DNA of 64,000 nucleotides. It comes from Streptococcus sp. HMSC078D09 (GTDB lineage Bacteria > Bacillota > Bacilli > Lactobacillales > Streptococcaceae). The DNA is taken from positions 400,823 to 464,822 of the forward strand of contig NZ_KV813675.1 in NCBI RefSeq assembly GCF_001813675.1. The letters run 5' to 3'. The position numbers and the translations under genes were made by a program. Shown one piece after another: positions 36,709-48,126 of the stretch; position 1 is the stretch's first letter, and each line of letters opens with the position of its first letter. The notes under the pieces were generated by a model that worked only from the letters and a program-made list of their open reading frames with translations, did not search any database and was not told where the DNA came from.

Positions 36709-37330
36709 AGTCTTCCATATAAGAAGTGTCGTTCCAAGTGTCTAAGTGATAGTGCTCAAAATCATCTGTTGTCAAAATCGTCACGCTGGCATTGTCTAGT
36801 CCGCCATTTTTGCGGAGTTCTCCAGTTTCATAACCAAGCAAGGTTCGAATAGAAGCTGTCAAATTAGCTCCGTGTCCAACGATGAGAACAGTATCGAGCT
36901 CTTTTCCTTTCAGGCTTTTTACAAAATCACAGGTACGTTTAGTCGTTTCATAGACAGATTCTGCATCAAAGATTTCATTTTGAAAGCGAGCGAGGTTATG
37001 GCGAAATGCATCCATTTGTTGGGGATAGATAGCTGAAATGGTAGAAATTTTAGCCCCTTCCAGTTTTCCCAAATTCCACTCACGTAGAGCAGGCGTTGCT
37101 TGCAATTCTAGAGGTGTCTCCAATTGATCGAGGATGATCTGTGCGGTATGGACTGTTCGTGGCAGATCACTTGCAAATACTGCATCAAAAGGAACGGTAG
37201 CCAGGTGCTTTCCTAATTTTTCAAGCTGATGAATGGAGGCTGGTAACAACGGAGAATCGCCGTTTGATCCCTGAAAACGTCCCTCTTCATTCCATTCTGT
37301 CCGTCCGTGTCGAATAAAATATAGTTTCAC
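36707..37330 (-). CDS. Histidine phosphatase (phosphoglycerate mutase-like)
   Basis: 207 aa with the phospho-acceptor signature FIRHGRTEWN close to the N terminus and a second catalytic His in IVGHGANLTA. I choose the GTG at 37330 because GAAGGAG lies at ideal spacing; the ATG at 37372 is inside the upstream gene and would put 14 unconserved residues before the catalytic strand. Substrate unknown. Confidence 0.88.
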   Translation of the reverse strand: MKLYFIRHGRTEWNEEGRFQGSNGDSPLLPASIHQLEKLGKHLATVPFDAVFASDLPRTVHTAQIILDQLETPLELQATPALREWNLGKLEGAKISTISAIYPQQMDAFRHNLARFQNEIFDAESVYETTKRTCDFVKSLKGKELDTVLIVGHGANLTASIRTLLGYETGELRKNGGLDNASVTILTTDDFEHYHLDTWNDTSYMED

Positions 37331-37352
37331 AATCTTGGCTCCTTCTCTGTCT

Positions 37353-37826
37353 TTATTCCAAAATATCTGCAAAAGTCGCTTTAACGAAGTCTGCTAGAAG
37401 TTGTGGTTTGATTTGAATACTATGGCCGATTTCCCCAGCAGATACGATCATGGTTTCTAACTGAAGGGCAGATTCATCGATAAAGATAGGAAAAGGATGC
37501 TTTTGACGAATGCCTACCGGATTATTGGCACCATGAATATAACCTGTTGTTTTTTCGAGATCCTTTTGAGGAATCATTGCCACTTTCTTATTTCCCGATA
37601 ATTTGGCCAATTTTTTCTCTGAAAGATGCTCCGTGATAGGAATGATCCCAATCACGGGACCCGTTTTATCTCCTTTGAGAGCTAGGGTTTTGAAAATAGT
37701 AGAGCGATCAATACCTTCTGGTAAGATCCCTTCTAAAGCGTTGATTTGTAAGCCTATGTGCTCAATTTTTGCTTTTGTCAAGATCTGTTCGACCAAGGTT
37801 TTTTTTACTTTATTTTTTTTTGCCAT
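37353..37826 (-). CDS. YbaK/EbsC-type Cys-tRNA(Pro) deacylase
   Basis: 157 aa, YbaK/ProX editing-domain family. Landmarks are FKTLALKGDKTGPVIGIIP, KKVAMIPQKDLEKTTGYIHG and the NPVGIRQKHPFPIFID segment. Removes cysteine mis-attached to tRNA-Pro. Followed by the histidine-phosphatase gene after 22 bp. Confidence 0.9.
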   Translation of the reverse strand: MAKKNKVKKTLVEQILTKAKIEHIGLQINALEGILPEGIDRSTIFKTLALKGDKTGPVIGIIPITEHLSEKKLAKLSGNKKVAMIPQKDLEKTTGYIHGANNPVGIRQKHPFPIFIDESALQLETMIVSAGEIGHSIQIKPQLLADFVKATFADILE

Positions 37827-37921
37827 GGCTTTCTCCTTTTCTCTTTTTCTCTACAAAATCAGATTTCATTAGACCATTATAACATATAATAGCGGTGATA
37901 TTGCTTTCTCCTTTAAAAATA

Positions 37922-37966
37922 GAAAACAGCAGAAAAAGTGAAGATCACTTGATCTGCTGTTTTAAG
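37922..37966. terminator. Terminator of the muramidase gene
   Basis: AAAACAGCAGA/TCTGCTGTTTT outer stem with an inner AAGTGA/TCACTT stem; reads as a terminator on the minus strand just past the stop at 37968. Confidence 0.75.
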
Positions 37967-37967
37967 G

Positions 37968-38843
37968 CTATGAGGAAGAGCCATCTTTTTGTACCTTGAA
38001 AAGTTTCCGATAAATCGCTTCTTGGTCTTGCGTCGGAGCAATTTGGTTGAGATCCAAGTAGTGTGAGAATCCATTTAATTGCCCTTGAGAGGTATATTGA
38101 TGCAAGTCATATTCCGTATTGGTATCTGGCGCAGCATTATAATAGCCATCATCAAATCCATATGTTGGAATCCAAAGAGCAGTAAATTTATCAGTGGAGA
38201 TACTGTGTTCTTCCATGAAGTAGGTTCCGATATAGATTCCAATATTTTTTGCACCAAGAGCTTGTAGTTTTGCTCGGAAGGCTTCAACACCTGCATTCAT
38301 ATCCTTCATAGTTTTTTCCTCAACGTCTAACCAATAGTAGGTCGGCTTGTAAGGAGAAGCAGCCTTGTAAAATTCTTCTGCTTCTTTTTCCATTTCTTTT
38401 TTATCCTTAGCAGCGACATAAGCATAGACTGCGACAGGGATATTTTGTTTTTGGAATTCTTGGATATGGGTTTTAAAAGATTTATCCAGACCATTTAAGT
38501 AGGTTGCTGCATTTTCCTTTTTAGCTTGGGCTCCACTATGAACGCGAACAATCACACCTCCCACATTTTGGGAGAGGACATCGTAATCAATTTCGCTTGG
38601 TAATTGCCAGCCCGAGATATCAATGATGGGACGGCCAACCAGTTCTGGATTGATGTCTTCTTCTTTTTTTGAAGAAGAGCTTGCAGTAGTTGTTTTTCGA
38701 GGTGTATTGGAGTTCGGAATGGTTTTGGTTGTTTCTTGTCGCTCTCTTGCTTGCAGATCGGCAATCGTTCGTGAAAGAACGAGAAAAGAAATGATACCGA
38801 TAAAAAAGACCAAGAGAACAGCGGGTTTTATCCTTTTTCTCAT
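37968..38843 (-). CDS. Membrane-anchored GH25 muramidase-like protein
   Basis: 291 aa. One N-terminal TM anchor (about 8-27), a Thr/Ser-rich linker (about 35-62), then a glycoside hydrolase family 25 domain: IIDISGWQ, VIVRVHSG, the catalytic DxE segment YYWLDVEE, and ALWIPTYGFDD. No choline-binding or other wall-binding repeats follow. It probably cleaves peptidoglycan between MurNAc and GlcNAc near the membrane. No Shine-Dalgarno precedes the ATG. Confidence 0.88.
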   Translation of the reverse strand: MRKRIKPAVLLVFFIGIISFLVLSRTIADLQARERQETTKTIPNSNTPRKTTTASSSSKKEEDINPELVGRPIIDISGWQLPSEIDYDVLSQNVGGVIVRVHSGAQAKKENAATYLNGLDKSFKTHIQEFQKQNIPVAVYAYVAAKDKKEMEKEAEEFYKAASPYKPTYYWLDVEEKTMKDMNAGVEAFRAKLQALGAKNIGIYIGTYFMEEHSISTDKFTALWIPTYGFDDGYYNAAPDTNTEYDLHQYTSQGQLNGFSHYLDLNQIAPTQDQEAIYRKLFKVQKDGSSS

Positions 38844-38851
38844 ACAGAAAC

Positions 38852-38880
38852 ATTTTACCGTAAAAAAAACGAAAAGGCAA
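38852..38880 (-). promoter_or_regulatory. Muramidase promoter close to the start codon
   Basis: Minus-strand TTGCCT (38875-38880), 17-bp spacer, TAAAAT (38852-38857), then 8 bases to the ATG. Transcription would begin within two bases of the start codon. Confidence 0.5.
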
Positions 38881-39033
38881 AACTTAATGCTTAAAAGATG
38901 CTGATTTCAGCCATTATTTTTTAAAAAAAAGGAATATTTTCATCGAAAAAGGATAAAAATATATGAAAATAAGAAGAATCAATAGAATATTACTTAAAAA
39001 TAGAGAAGAAGCCGAATCTTTTCTGGCCTTTCC

Positions 39034-39062
39034 TTGGTTTTGCTTCTTAAAAATGATATAAT
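39034..39062 (+). promoter_or_regulatory. ftsW promoter
   Basis: TTGGTT (39034-39039), 17-bp spacer, TATAAT (39057-39062) with an extended TG. Confidence 0.75.
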
Positions 39063-39092
39063 GAAGGTTGAACATTAGGAATATGGTGAACT

Positions 39093-40334
39093 ATGAAAAT
39101 TGATAAAAGACATCTTTTAAATTATTCCATCCTCATTCCCTATTTGATTTTATCCATCATTGGTTTGATTGTAGTCTATTCGACAACAAGTGCCTTAGCG
39201 ATTCAAAGTGGAGTGAGTTCGATCCGGATGGTGCGGACGCAGGGGCTCTTTTTTATCCTCAGTCTCTTGACCATTGCATTGATCTACAAGTTTAGTTTAA
39301 ACTTTCTTCGAAATAAGAAAGTTTTAGCTGTTATTATCTTTATTGAGGTAATTTTGTTACTTCTTTCAAGGTTTGTTACTGATACGGTCAATGGGGCTCA
39401 TGGTTGGTTGACAATTCCTGGAGGCTTCAGTATCCAGCCAGCGGAGTACCTTAAGGTTATTTTAGTCTGGTATTTAGCTTTAATTTTTTCTAAACGGCAA
39501 GATGAAATACGTGACTATGATTATCAAGCCTTGACCCATAATGAGTGGATTCCTAGGAATTTAACTGATTGGCGTTGGTTGACTTTGATTCTCATTGGAA
39601 TCGTTGCTATTATGCCCGACTTAGGAAATGCAACCATCTTGGCTTTAACGGTCTTGATTATGATTACGGCTAGTGGAGTGGGGTACCGTTGGTTCACTTC
39701 TCTGCTTGGTTTAGTCGTTAGTGGATCGGCGATTATTCTTGGTTCAATTTGGATCATTGGTGTGGACCGTGTCGCTAAAATTCCTGTTTTTGGTTATGTA
39801 GCCAAACGTTTTAGTGCCTTCTTCAATCCATTTAATGACTTGACTGGTGCAGGTCACCAATTGGCCAATTCCTATTATGCCATGAGTAACGGTGGATGGT
39901 TTGGATTAGGCCTAGGAAATTCAATTGAAAAGCAAGGTTATCTACCTGAAGCACACACTGACTTTGTATTTGCGATTGTGATTGAAGAATTAGGTTTTGT
40001 TGGAGCTAGCTTGATCCTTGCACTCTTATTCTTCTTGATTCTTCGAGTGATCTTAGTAGGAATTCGAGCAAAAAATCCTTTTAATTCTATGATGGCCATT
40101 GGTATTGGTGGCATGATGTTGGTGCAAACCTTTATTAACATCGGAGGAATTTCGGGTTTGATCCCATCTACTGGGGTAACTTTTCCTTTCTTATCCCAAG
40201 GAGGGAACAGCTTATGGGTCTTATCTGTAGCTATTGCTTTTGTTCTTAATATTGATGCTAGTGAAAAAAGACTAAGAATGAAGCAGGAAGGAATCCTTTT
40301 TGAGGAAAAGGGTAAAATTAAATCTTATTACTAA
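39093..40334 (+). CDS. ftsW: SEDS peptidoglycan glycosyltransferase FtsW
   Basis: 413 aa with about ten TM segments. SEDS landmarks are VNGAHGWLTIPGGFSIQPAEY, DLGNATILAL, NGGWFGLGLGNS and the C-terminal GVTFPFLSQGGNS. Polymerises septal glycan with a class B PBP. Assigned FtsW rather than RodA because of its position before ppc, as in S. pneumoniae, and because a second SEDS gene at 62800 is the RodA-like one. Confidence 0.92.
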   Translation: MKIDKRHLLNYSILIPYLILSIIGLIVVYSTTSALAIQSGVSSIRMVRTQGLFFILSLLTIALIYKFSLNFLRNKKVLAVIIFIEVILLLLSRFVTDTVNGAHGWLTIPGGFSIQPAEYLKVILVWYLALIFSKRQDEIRDYDYQALTHNEWIPRNLTDWRWLTLILIGIVAIMPDLGNATILALTVLIMITASGVGYRWFTSLLGLVVSGSAIILGSIWIIGVDRVAKIPVFGYVAKRFSAFFNPFNDLTGAGHQLANSYYAMSNGGWFGLGLGNSIEKQGYLPEAHTDFVFAIVIEELGFVGASLILALLFFLILRVILVGIRAKNPFNSMMAIGIGGMMLVQTFINIGGISGLIPSTGVTFPFLSQGGNSLWVLSVAIAFVLNIDASEKRLRMKQEGILFEEKGKIKSYY

Positions 40335-40373
40335 ATTTGTATTTGCTAGACTACGATCAATAAAGGAGAAAAA

Positions 40374-43199
40374 ATGGTCTTACAAAAATTAGAGAACTTT
40401 AGAAATAAAGACATTGTCAAAGAAGAAGCCGAAATTCTAACAGATCTATTAGATGATATTACTAAAAATCTTGTTTGTCCGGAGACATTTGAAAAAATTT
40501 CACAATTAAAGGATCTATCGAAAACAAAGAATTACCGTGACTTGAACCAATTAGTAGAACAATTGTCTAATGAAGAAATGACGGTAATCTCACGCTATTT
40601 TGCGATTTTACCACTTTTGATCAACATCTCTGAAGATGTCGATTTAGCTTATGAAATCAATCATCTTAATAATGTGGATGGCGATTATCTTGGGAAACTT
40701 TCTTCAACGATTAAAGAAGTTGCAAAAAATGAAGATGCACAAGAAATTTTAGAAAATCTAAATATTGTACCCGTTTTAACGGCCCATCCGACTCAAGTGC
40801 AAAGAAAGACCATGCTGGATTTGACCAATCATATTCATGCTTTACTTCGCCAACATCGGGATGTTAAAGCAGGATTGATCAATGAGAATAAGTGGTATAA
40901 TAACCTTCGTTGTAATATTGAAATCATGATGCAAACGGATATGATCCGTGATAAAAAATTGAAGGTGACAAATGAGATCACCAACGTCATGGAGTATTAC
41001 AATAGTTCCTTCTTACAAGCTGTTCCAAACCTCGTGTTGGAATACAAACGTTTAGCAAAAGAACATGGTTTAGAGCTCGAACAACCACATCCAATTACAA
41101 TGGGAATGTGGATTGGAGGAGACAGGGATGGAAATCCTTTTGTGACGGCTGATACTTTAAAACGTTCAGCAACCATTCAAAGTGAAGTCATTTTGAACTA
41201 TTACATTGAAAAGATTTCTAAATTATACCGTCATTTCTCACTTTCAACTAGTCTCTCTAATACTAGTGAAGCGGTAGCTGAGATGGCTGCCTTGTCAAGT
41301 GATACGTCAGTCTTTCGCGAAAAAGAACCTTACCGTCGTGCTTTCCACTATATCCAATCAAAATTGATCCAAACCTTGGTTAACTTAAAAGAATGGACTA
41401 TGGTTGGTGAAACAAGGGAAGACCGCTATGCGGTAGAGAGATTATTGGGAGCAAGTAATCACCAACAAGGGCCCGTTTCTGATTATATTGATAATCGGAT
41501 TTCAGGCGCCTTAAAAGAGATTTCTGCTAAAGAATCTCCAGCTTATGCGTCCGCTCAAGAGTTTAAAGAAGATCTTGAAAAGATTAAAGATTCCTTGTTA
41601 GAAAATAAATCAGAGTATTTGATTTCCGGTGAGTTTGCAGAACTCCTAGAAGCTATCGATGTCTTTGGTTTTTACCTTGCATCTATTGATATGCGCCAAG
41701 ATTCTAGTGTGCATGAAGCCTGTGTGGCAGAATTGCTGAAATCAGCAGGGATTAATGATCATTATTCAGATTTATCAGAGGACGAAAAGTGTCAGATTCT
41801 CTTGAAAGAACTCTTAGAAGACCCACGTATTTTATCAGCAACCCATGCCGATAAATCTGAGTTGCTTGAAAAAGAATTGGCGATTTTCCAGACAGCGCGT
41901 GAATTGAAGGATCGCTTGGGTGAAGAAGTTATCCGTCAAAACATTATCTCCCATGCAACAAGCGTATCAGATATGTTGGAACTGGCAGTGATGTTAAAAG
42001 AAGTGGGCTTAATTGATACTGAAAAAGCACGTGTGCAAATTGTTCCATTGTTTGAAACAATTGAAGATTTGGATCATTCAGAAGAAACCATGAGAAGCTA
42101 CTTGTCACTTCCAATCGCTAAACGTTGGATTGCTTCTAAGAATAATTACCAAGAAATTATGTTAGGTTACTCTGATTCCAATAAAGACGGTGGTTATTTG
42201 TCTTCTTGTTGGACCCTCTTTAAAGCTCAACAACAATTGACCGCAATTGGAGATGAGTTTGGAGTGAAGATCACTTTCTTCCATGGCCGTGGTGGTACCG
42301 TTGGCCGTGGTGGAGGTCCTACTTATGAAGCCATCACGTCTCAACCATTGAAATCGATTAATGACCGAATTCGCTTAACTGAGCAAGGGGAAGTAATCGG
42401 AAATAAATATGGAAATAAAGATGCCGCTTATTACAACCTTGAGATGCTCGTCTCTGCAACCATTAACCGAATGATTGCCGAACAAAAGAGTCCATTCTCT
42501 ATGTTCGATCGTTTCGGGGAAGTCATGGATAAAGTCGTGAATCGTAGTTATGATATCTATCGTGATTTGGTCTTTGGAAATGAGCACTTCTATGACTACT
42601 TCTTTGAATCAAGTCCGATCAAGGCTATTTCTAGCTTTAATATTGGTTCGCGTCCAGCTGCTCGTAAGACCATTACAGAAATTGGTGGTTTACGTGCCAT
42701 CCCATGGGTCTTCTCTTGGTCACAAAGTCGTGTGATGTTCCCTGGTTGGTACGGAGTAGGTTCTAGCTTTAAGGAATTTATCGATGAGGATCCTGAGAAT
42801 ATCGAAACCCTTCGATACATGTATAAAAACTGGCCTTTCTTCCAATCTCTCTTGTCAAATGTGGACATGGTCTTATCAAAAGCCAATATGGATATTGCCT
42901 TTGAGTACGCGCAATTGTGTGAAGAAGAAGAAGTGCGCAATATTTATCAAATTATCTTACATGAATGGCAATTGACGAAGGATATCATCTTGATGATTGA
43001 GGAACAAGAAGAATTACTCGCGGAAAACTCTTATTTGAAAGAAAGTTTGGACTATCGGATGCCATACTTTAACGTCTTGAACTATATTCAGTTAGAATTG
43101 ATTCGACGTCAACGGACTGGACAACTACCAGCCGATCAAGACAAGCTGATCCATATCACCATCAATGGGGTTGCTACAGGACTACGGAATTCAGGCTAA
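40374..43199 (+). CDS. ppc: Phosphoenolpyruvate carboxylase
   Basis: 941 aa. Carboxylates PEP to oxaloacetate, an anaplerotic reaction feeding aspartate in streptococci with an incomplete TCA cycle. Motifs: [14 protein letters not shown] (catalytic His), [26 protein letters not shown], and a C-terminal [10 protein letters not shown] with the conserved Arg-Asn ending. AAGGAG precedes the ATG; 39 bp after ftsW. Confidence 0.97.
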   Translation: MVLQKLENFRNKDIVKEEAEILTDLLDDITKNLVCPETFEKISQLKDLSKTKNYRDLNQLVEQLSNEEMTVISRYFAILPLLINISEDVDLAYEINHLNNVDGDYLGKLSSTIKEVAKNEDAQEILENLNIVPVLTAHPTQVQRKTMLDLTNHIHALLRQHRDVKAGLINENKWYNNLRCNIEIMMQTDMIRDKKLKVTNEITNVMEYYNSSFLQAVPNLVLEYKRLAKEHGLELEQPHPITMGMWIGGDRDGNPFVTADTLKRSATIQSEVILNYYIEKISKLYRHFSLSTSLSNTSEAVAEMAALSSDTSVFREKEPYRRAFHYIQSKLIQTLVNLKEWTMVGETREDRYAVERLLGASNHQQGPVSDYIDNRISGALKEISAKESPAYASAQEFKEDLEKIKDSLLENKSEYLISGEFAELLEAIDVFGFYLASIDMRQDSSVHEACVAELLKSAGINDHYSDLSEDEKCQILLKELLEDPRILSATHADKSELLEKELAIFQTARELKDRLGEEVIRQNIISHATSVSDMLELAVMLKEVGLIDTEKARVQIVPLFETIEDLDHSEETMRSYLSLPIAKRWIASKNNYQEIMLGYSDSNKDGGYLSSCWTLFKAQQQLTAIGDEFGVKITFFHGRGGTVGRGGGPTYEAITSQPLKSINDRIRLTEQGEVIGNKYGNKDAAYYNLEMLVSATINRMIAEQKSPFSMFDRFGEVMDKVVNRSYDIYRDLVFGNEHFYDYFFESSPIKAISSFNIGSRPAARKTITEIGGLRAIPWVFSWSQSRVMFPGWYGVGSSFKEFIDEDPENIETLRYMYKNWPFFQSLLSNVDMVLSKANMDIAFEYAQLCEEEEVRNIYQIILHEWQLTKDIILMIEEQEELLAENSYLKESLDYRMPYFNVLNYIQLELIRRQRTGQLPADQDKLIHITINGVATGLRNSG

Positions 43200-43228
43200 A
43201 AAATCGGAACAATTGTTCCGATTTTTTA
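43197..43228 (+). terminator. Terminator of ppc
   Basis: AAAATCGGAAC/GTTCCGATTTT hairpin with a T run. Confidence 0.92.
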
Positions 43229-43375
43229 GCTTTGGAAGGAAGTGATAGAAGATGATTAACGAGCTTGAATAGCAGGTTTTAAATGAGAATTTTCAAAGCT
43301 TGATCAAGATCTTTCTGTAAGATGACAAAATAAAAGAAAAGAAGAGGAATAATTAAGAAAATATAGGTAAAAGGC

Positions 43376-43404
43376 TTGCAATTTTATCTAAAATTCGATA
43401 GAAT
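43376..43404 (+). promoter_or_regulatory. tuf promoter
   Basis: TTGCAA (43376-43381), 17-bp spacer, TAGAAT (43399-43404). The leader is about 65 nt. The region 43229-43370 upstream shows nothing recognisable. Confidence 0.75.
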
Positions 43405-43475
43405 AGTAAGGAAAGTTAGACTGTATTGCCTACTGTCTATCTATAAAATATATTTTATTGGAGGCTTTTACTCAA

Positions 43476-44672
<1,197 letters not shown>

Positions 44673-44710
44673 TTCGATCTAGTTCCCAGATTAACAATTA
44701 TATAGACAGA

Positions 44711-44740
44711 CAGAAAACCCCGTGAAGACGGGGTTTTTAT
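44711..44740 (+). terminator. Terminator of tuf
   Basis: AAAACCCCGT...ACGGGGTTTTT strong GC stem with a T run. Confidence 0.93.
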
Positions 44741-44836
44741 TTTGGTAAAAAGTAAAATGAGCTTGTGCAACCTTTCATTATGACGAAATTTATGGTAGAA
44801 TAGATAGTATAAAATTAGAAAAAAGAGGTATGTGAA

Positions 44837-45595
44837 ATGTCACGTAAACCATTTATCGCTGGTAACTGGAAAATGAACAAAAATCCAGAAGAAGCAAAAG
44901 CATTCGTTGAAGCTGTAGCATCAAAACTTCCTTCAGCTGATCTTGTTGAAGCTGGCATCGCAGCTCCTGCAGTTGACTTGACAGCTGTACTTGCTGCTGC
45001 TAAAGGTTCAAACCTTAAAGTTGCTGCACAAAACACTTACTTTGAAAATGCTGGTGCCTTCACTGGTGAAACTAGCCCACAAGTTTTGAAAGAAATCGGT
45101 ACTGACTACGTTGTTATCGGTCACTCAGAACGTCGTGACTACTTCCACGAAACTGATGAAGACATCAACAAAAAAGCAAAAGCAATCTTTGCGAACGGTA
45201 TGCTTCCAATCATCTGTTGTGGTGAGTCTCTTGAAACTTACGAAGCTGGTAAAGCAGCAGAATTCGTAGGTGCTCAAGTTTCAGCTGCTCTTGCTGGATT
45301 GACTGCAGAACAAGTCGCTTCAACAGTAATCGCCTACGAACCAATCTGGGCTATCGGTACTGGTAAATCTGCTTCACAAGACGATGCACAAAAAATGTGT
45401 AAAGTTGTTCGTGACGTTGTAGCTGCTGACTTTGGTCAAGAAGTGGCTGACAAAGTACGTGTTCAATACGGTGGTTCAGTTAAACCTGAAAATGTTGCTG
45501 AATACATGGCTTGTCCAGACGTTGACGGAGCTCTTGTAGGTGGTGCATCACTTGAAGCTGAAAGCTTCTTGGCATTGCTTGACTTCGTTAAATAA
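44837..45595 (+). CDS. tpiA: Triosephosphate isomerase
   Basis: 252 aa glycolytic enzyme interconverting dihydroxyacetone phosphate and glyceraldehyde-3-phosphate. Catalytic Lys in GNWKMN, His in IGHSERR, Glu in [12 protein letters not shown], and phosphate loop YGGSVKPEN. Full length with strongly biased codons. AAAGAGGTATG precedes the ATG. Confidence 0.99.
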   Translation: MSRKPFIAGNWKMNKNPEEAKAFVEAVASKLPSADLVEAGIAAPAVDLTAVLAAAKGSNLKVAAQNTYFENAGAFTGETSPQVLKEIGTDYVVIGHSERRDYFHETDEDINKKAKAIFANGMLPIICCGESLETYEAGKAAEFVGAQVSAALAGLTAEQVASTVIAYEPIWAIGTGKSASQDDAQKMCKVVRDVVAADFGQEVADKVRVQYGGSVKPENVAEYMACPDVDGALVGGASLEAESFLALLDFVK

Positions 45596-45602
45596 TGACA
45601 TA

Positions 45603-45633
45603 TAAAAGGCGAGAGGTTTCTCGTCTTTTTTAT
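45603..45633 (+). terminator. Terminator of tpiA
   Basis: AAGGCGAGA/TCTCGTCTT stem with a T run. Confidence 0.8.
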
Positions 45634-45636
45634 AGT

Positions 45637-45668
45637 AGAAAAGACCAGCTACAAAGCTGGTCTTTTGA
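45637..45668 (-). terminator. Terminator of the murMN operon
   Basis: AAAAGACCAGC/GCTGGTCTTTT hairpin immediately after the murN stop on the minus strand. Confidence 0.85.
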
Positions 45669-45669
45669 G

Positions 45670-46905
45670 TTAGGAACGTCCTAAAAGTTTCTTAATGAGA
45701 GAAATCATTTTGTATTTAAGAGGACGGGGATAATAACGGAAGGTTCCCATCTTACGAACGATGTAGCCATTAAAGTTCTGTTTGAAACGAAGCACACCAT
45801 CTGACCCGTCAAAGATTCCTTGAATGCCAAGGAAGTTGTATCTTGGGATACCACGTTTGATGGTTTCAAGCATCATATATTCCTGGAGAACAGCAGGAGC
45901 ATAGAACTTATTAAATTCTGTATAAGAGCCACTGAATAAATAGGTGGATTCTTGTGGCATATAGACGAAGAGGCTACCTGCAAGAATGACGTCTTGATCT
46001 CCATATTTTTCAATATATTCTTTTGCGTCCCTCTTTCTCACCTCAAAGGTATCAAACTGGCTAGAGAATTCACGAAGTTGATTTTGTTTTTTCTCTGAAT
46101 TGGGGTTGACTTCAAGATCCTTCTGTAATTTCTCAATCTTCTGTGCTAGTTTTCCTTGGTCTTTTTCAAGATTCGTGTAGTAATGGTGGAAGTTCAGTGT
46201 TGCGATCATGAAATCTGCATTGTCGCCAAAACTGTCATAGAAAGTTTGGTAATAATCCAAGGTCTTATCCTGATAGTCGCGACGGTCACTGGTAGAGGAA
46301 GTAATATCCTTAAAGAGTTGCAGTTCATCTCGGTTTAATCGTTTCAGTTCAATACCGAAAGATTTGGCTTTCTTGACAAGTGGCTTTCCTTTTTTACTGA
46401 AGCTCTTGAGAAGATTTTTCTCGGTGATACCCTCCATATCTTTCACATAATGCCAATCACCTTCTCCACCTGGATAACCTGTTGTTAAACCATCATGCTG
46501 ATAGCCCAATTTTTTTAGGGTATCCATAAAATGGGTTTGCTCTTCACTGGTTGGATTGCCGTCACTGTCAAAGGTTTGATAGGTATCATAGGGCTTGATA
46601 ACGAGTTCAATAGCCCCATTTTCTTTCGCATAGTCTTTTAAGGCTGCATAGAAGGGTTCTAGCATAGATTCCTCTTGGTAAAGGGGGCCAGAATTGATTT
46701 CCATATGGAGACCACCTGTCATAGGAAGACTGTACAAGATTGCTGCCACTTGGACTTGATCTTCTTGCTTCCAAGCGATAAATTGGACGGTATTTCCTCG
46801 CTTTTTAAGCAGATCTGCCATTTCAGCAGACTGGATAAAAGAGCGATGGGAGACAGTATTTGCAAATGAGGTAAATTCTTCTTTTGAAATTGTCGTAAGA
46901 GTCAT
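45670..46905 (-). CDS. murN: FemAB-family alanyltransferase MurN
   Basis: 411 aa FemX/FemAB-type peptidoglycan branching enzyme with two GNAT-like lobes and a helical coiled-coil insertion (about 238-295). In pneumococcus MurN adds the second residue (Ala) of the dipeptide cross-bridge from Ala-tRNA. Follows murM by 6 bp. Conserved segments include KKGKPLVKKAKSFGIELK and YMMLETIKRGIPRYNFLG. Confidence 0.93.
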   Translation of the reverse strand: MTLTTISKEEFTSFANTVSHRSFIQSAEMADLLKKRGNTVQFIAWKQEDQVQVAAILYSLPMTGGLHMEINSGPLYQEESMLEPFYAALKDYAKENGAIELVIKPYDTYQTFDSDGNPTSEEQTHFMDTLKKLGYQHDGLTTGYPGGEGDWHYVKDMEGITEKNLLKSFSKKGKPLVKKAKSFGIELKRLNRDELQLFKDITSSTSDRRDYQDKTLDYYQTFYDSFGDNADFMIATLNFHHYYTNLEKDQGKLAQKIEKLQKDLEVNPNSEKKQNQLREFSSQFDTFEVRKRDAKEYIEKYGDQDVILAGSLFVYMPQESTYLFSGSYTEFNKFYAPAVLQEYMMLETIKRGIPRYNFLGIQGIFDGSDGVLRFKQNFNGYIVRKMGTFRYYPRPLKYKMISLIKKLLGRS

Positions 46906-46911
46906 GTAACT

Positions 46912-48123
46912 TTATTTACTCCTTAATTTTTTCCGGATCTTGTAGACTTTGTTTACAAGTGGATAGAGTGGACTGGTTGGGAGGTTGAATTCCCCAACAA
47001 ATTCTTCAATGACAGGATTAAATTTAGATTTAAAATGATAGAGACCACCATCGAGTGAATTTTCAATGCCCCCCATATTTTGCCAAGAAGCACCACGGTC
47101 GAAAGCGTGTTGGGCAGTTTCATACCAGGTGAGGATAGCAGGTTGGTAACGGCGGAATTCTTCATCCATCCCTGCATAAACATTTTCAGACGTCCCACCG
47201 AATTCAAGGGTTAAGGTCCCAGATAAAGGAACGATCTGTCTACCTGCTTGGAGATGCTGTTCAAGAAATTGCAGTTCTTCCTCTATCCGCTCTTTTTCTT
47301 TTTGGTTATTCTCAACCTTGCCAGGCTTTGTTTTTTCTGTGAATTTTTCAGCCTCTGCCTTGTTTTTTTCAAGATCTTTTGTAAGGGAGGTTTTCCGTTT
47401 CTCGAGATCTAGCGTAGACAAGGTAATGTAGGATTGTCCTTGGTAGGTTGTGAGCAGTTTTTCGTAGTAGTCTTTTCCACGTAAATGAATGCTTTTACGA
47501 GCCTCAGTCTTTTTCATGAGAGAAGCAAAGTCCTCTAACAATTCGGTTCCGCCAAATTGGACTTGGATTCCTTTGTTTCGAGCAGTTCGGATGGCTTGTC
47601 GAGTAGATTTTGAAAGATCTTGCTCGGTGAAAAACTCTTTGTGGATATTTGCTTGAAAGCGTGGTTGGATATTTTCTGCCATATCACTGGTTCGGCCAGT
47701 CCATTCAACCCCTTCTTTAGTTAAGGTGTCGATCATCGCTTGCACAGTAGGAGCTTCCGTCTTTTCTTGTCCAATCAAGTGTTTACTCAAGAAAAGACTT
47801 GGATCAAATTTCACAAACAAGGCCTTGTATTGTTTGGCTATCTTTTTAAGGGACTGGATCACAAATGAAACCAGCTCTTTGTTTTGGTAATCCATGATTG
47901 GACCTCGAGGAATGTAGAGCATGGAAAAGCCAAGTGGCAGGGGTTGAATCAAGATGCTAGCAACAGCGACTAATTGGTCTTCTTGATAAAAACCAACCCG
48001 TTCATTTCCCCAATTATCTTTGATTTTTGCCCATGAGCTGCTTTGTAAGAGATTAGTTTGGTCACTCTGAATAACAAAGTCATCATGCTCACTAGCAGAA
48101 ATTCCTAGCTGGTAATGGTACAT
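46912..48123 (-). CDS. murM: FemAB-family Ser/Ala transferase MurM
   Basis: 403 aa, same fold as MurN. Adds the first cross-bridge residue (Ser or Ala) to lysine of lipid II using aminoacyl-tRNA. Visible: SSSWAKIKDNW, FSMLYIPRGPIMDY, the FemX-like TRQAIRTARNKGIQVQF, a coiled-coil arm (about 238-290) and QNMGGIENSLDGGLYHFKS. MurM alleles influence beta-lactam resistance in related species. Starts 3 bp past the HAD gene. Confidence 0.93.
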   Translation of the reverse strand: MYHYQLGISASEHDDFVIQSDQTNLLQSSSWAKIKDNWGNERVGFYQEDQLVAVASILIQPLPLGFSMLYIPRGPIMDYQNKELVSFVIQSLKKIAKQYKALFVKFDPSLFLSKHLIGQEKTEAPTVQAMIDTLTKEGVEWTGRTSDMAENIQPRFQANIHKEFFTEQDLSKSTRQAIRTARNKGIQVQFGGTELLEDFASLMKKTEARKSIHLRGKDYYEKLLTTYQGQSYITLSTLDLEKRKTSLTKDLEKNKAEAEKFTEKTKPGKVENNQKEKERIEEELQFLEQHLQAGRQIVPLSGTLTLEFGGTSENVYAGMDEEFRRYQPAILTWYETAQHAFDRGASWQNMGGIENSLDGGLYHFKSKFNPVIEEFVGEFNLPTSPLYPLVNKVYKIRKKLRSK

Positions 48124-48126
48124 TTC

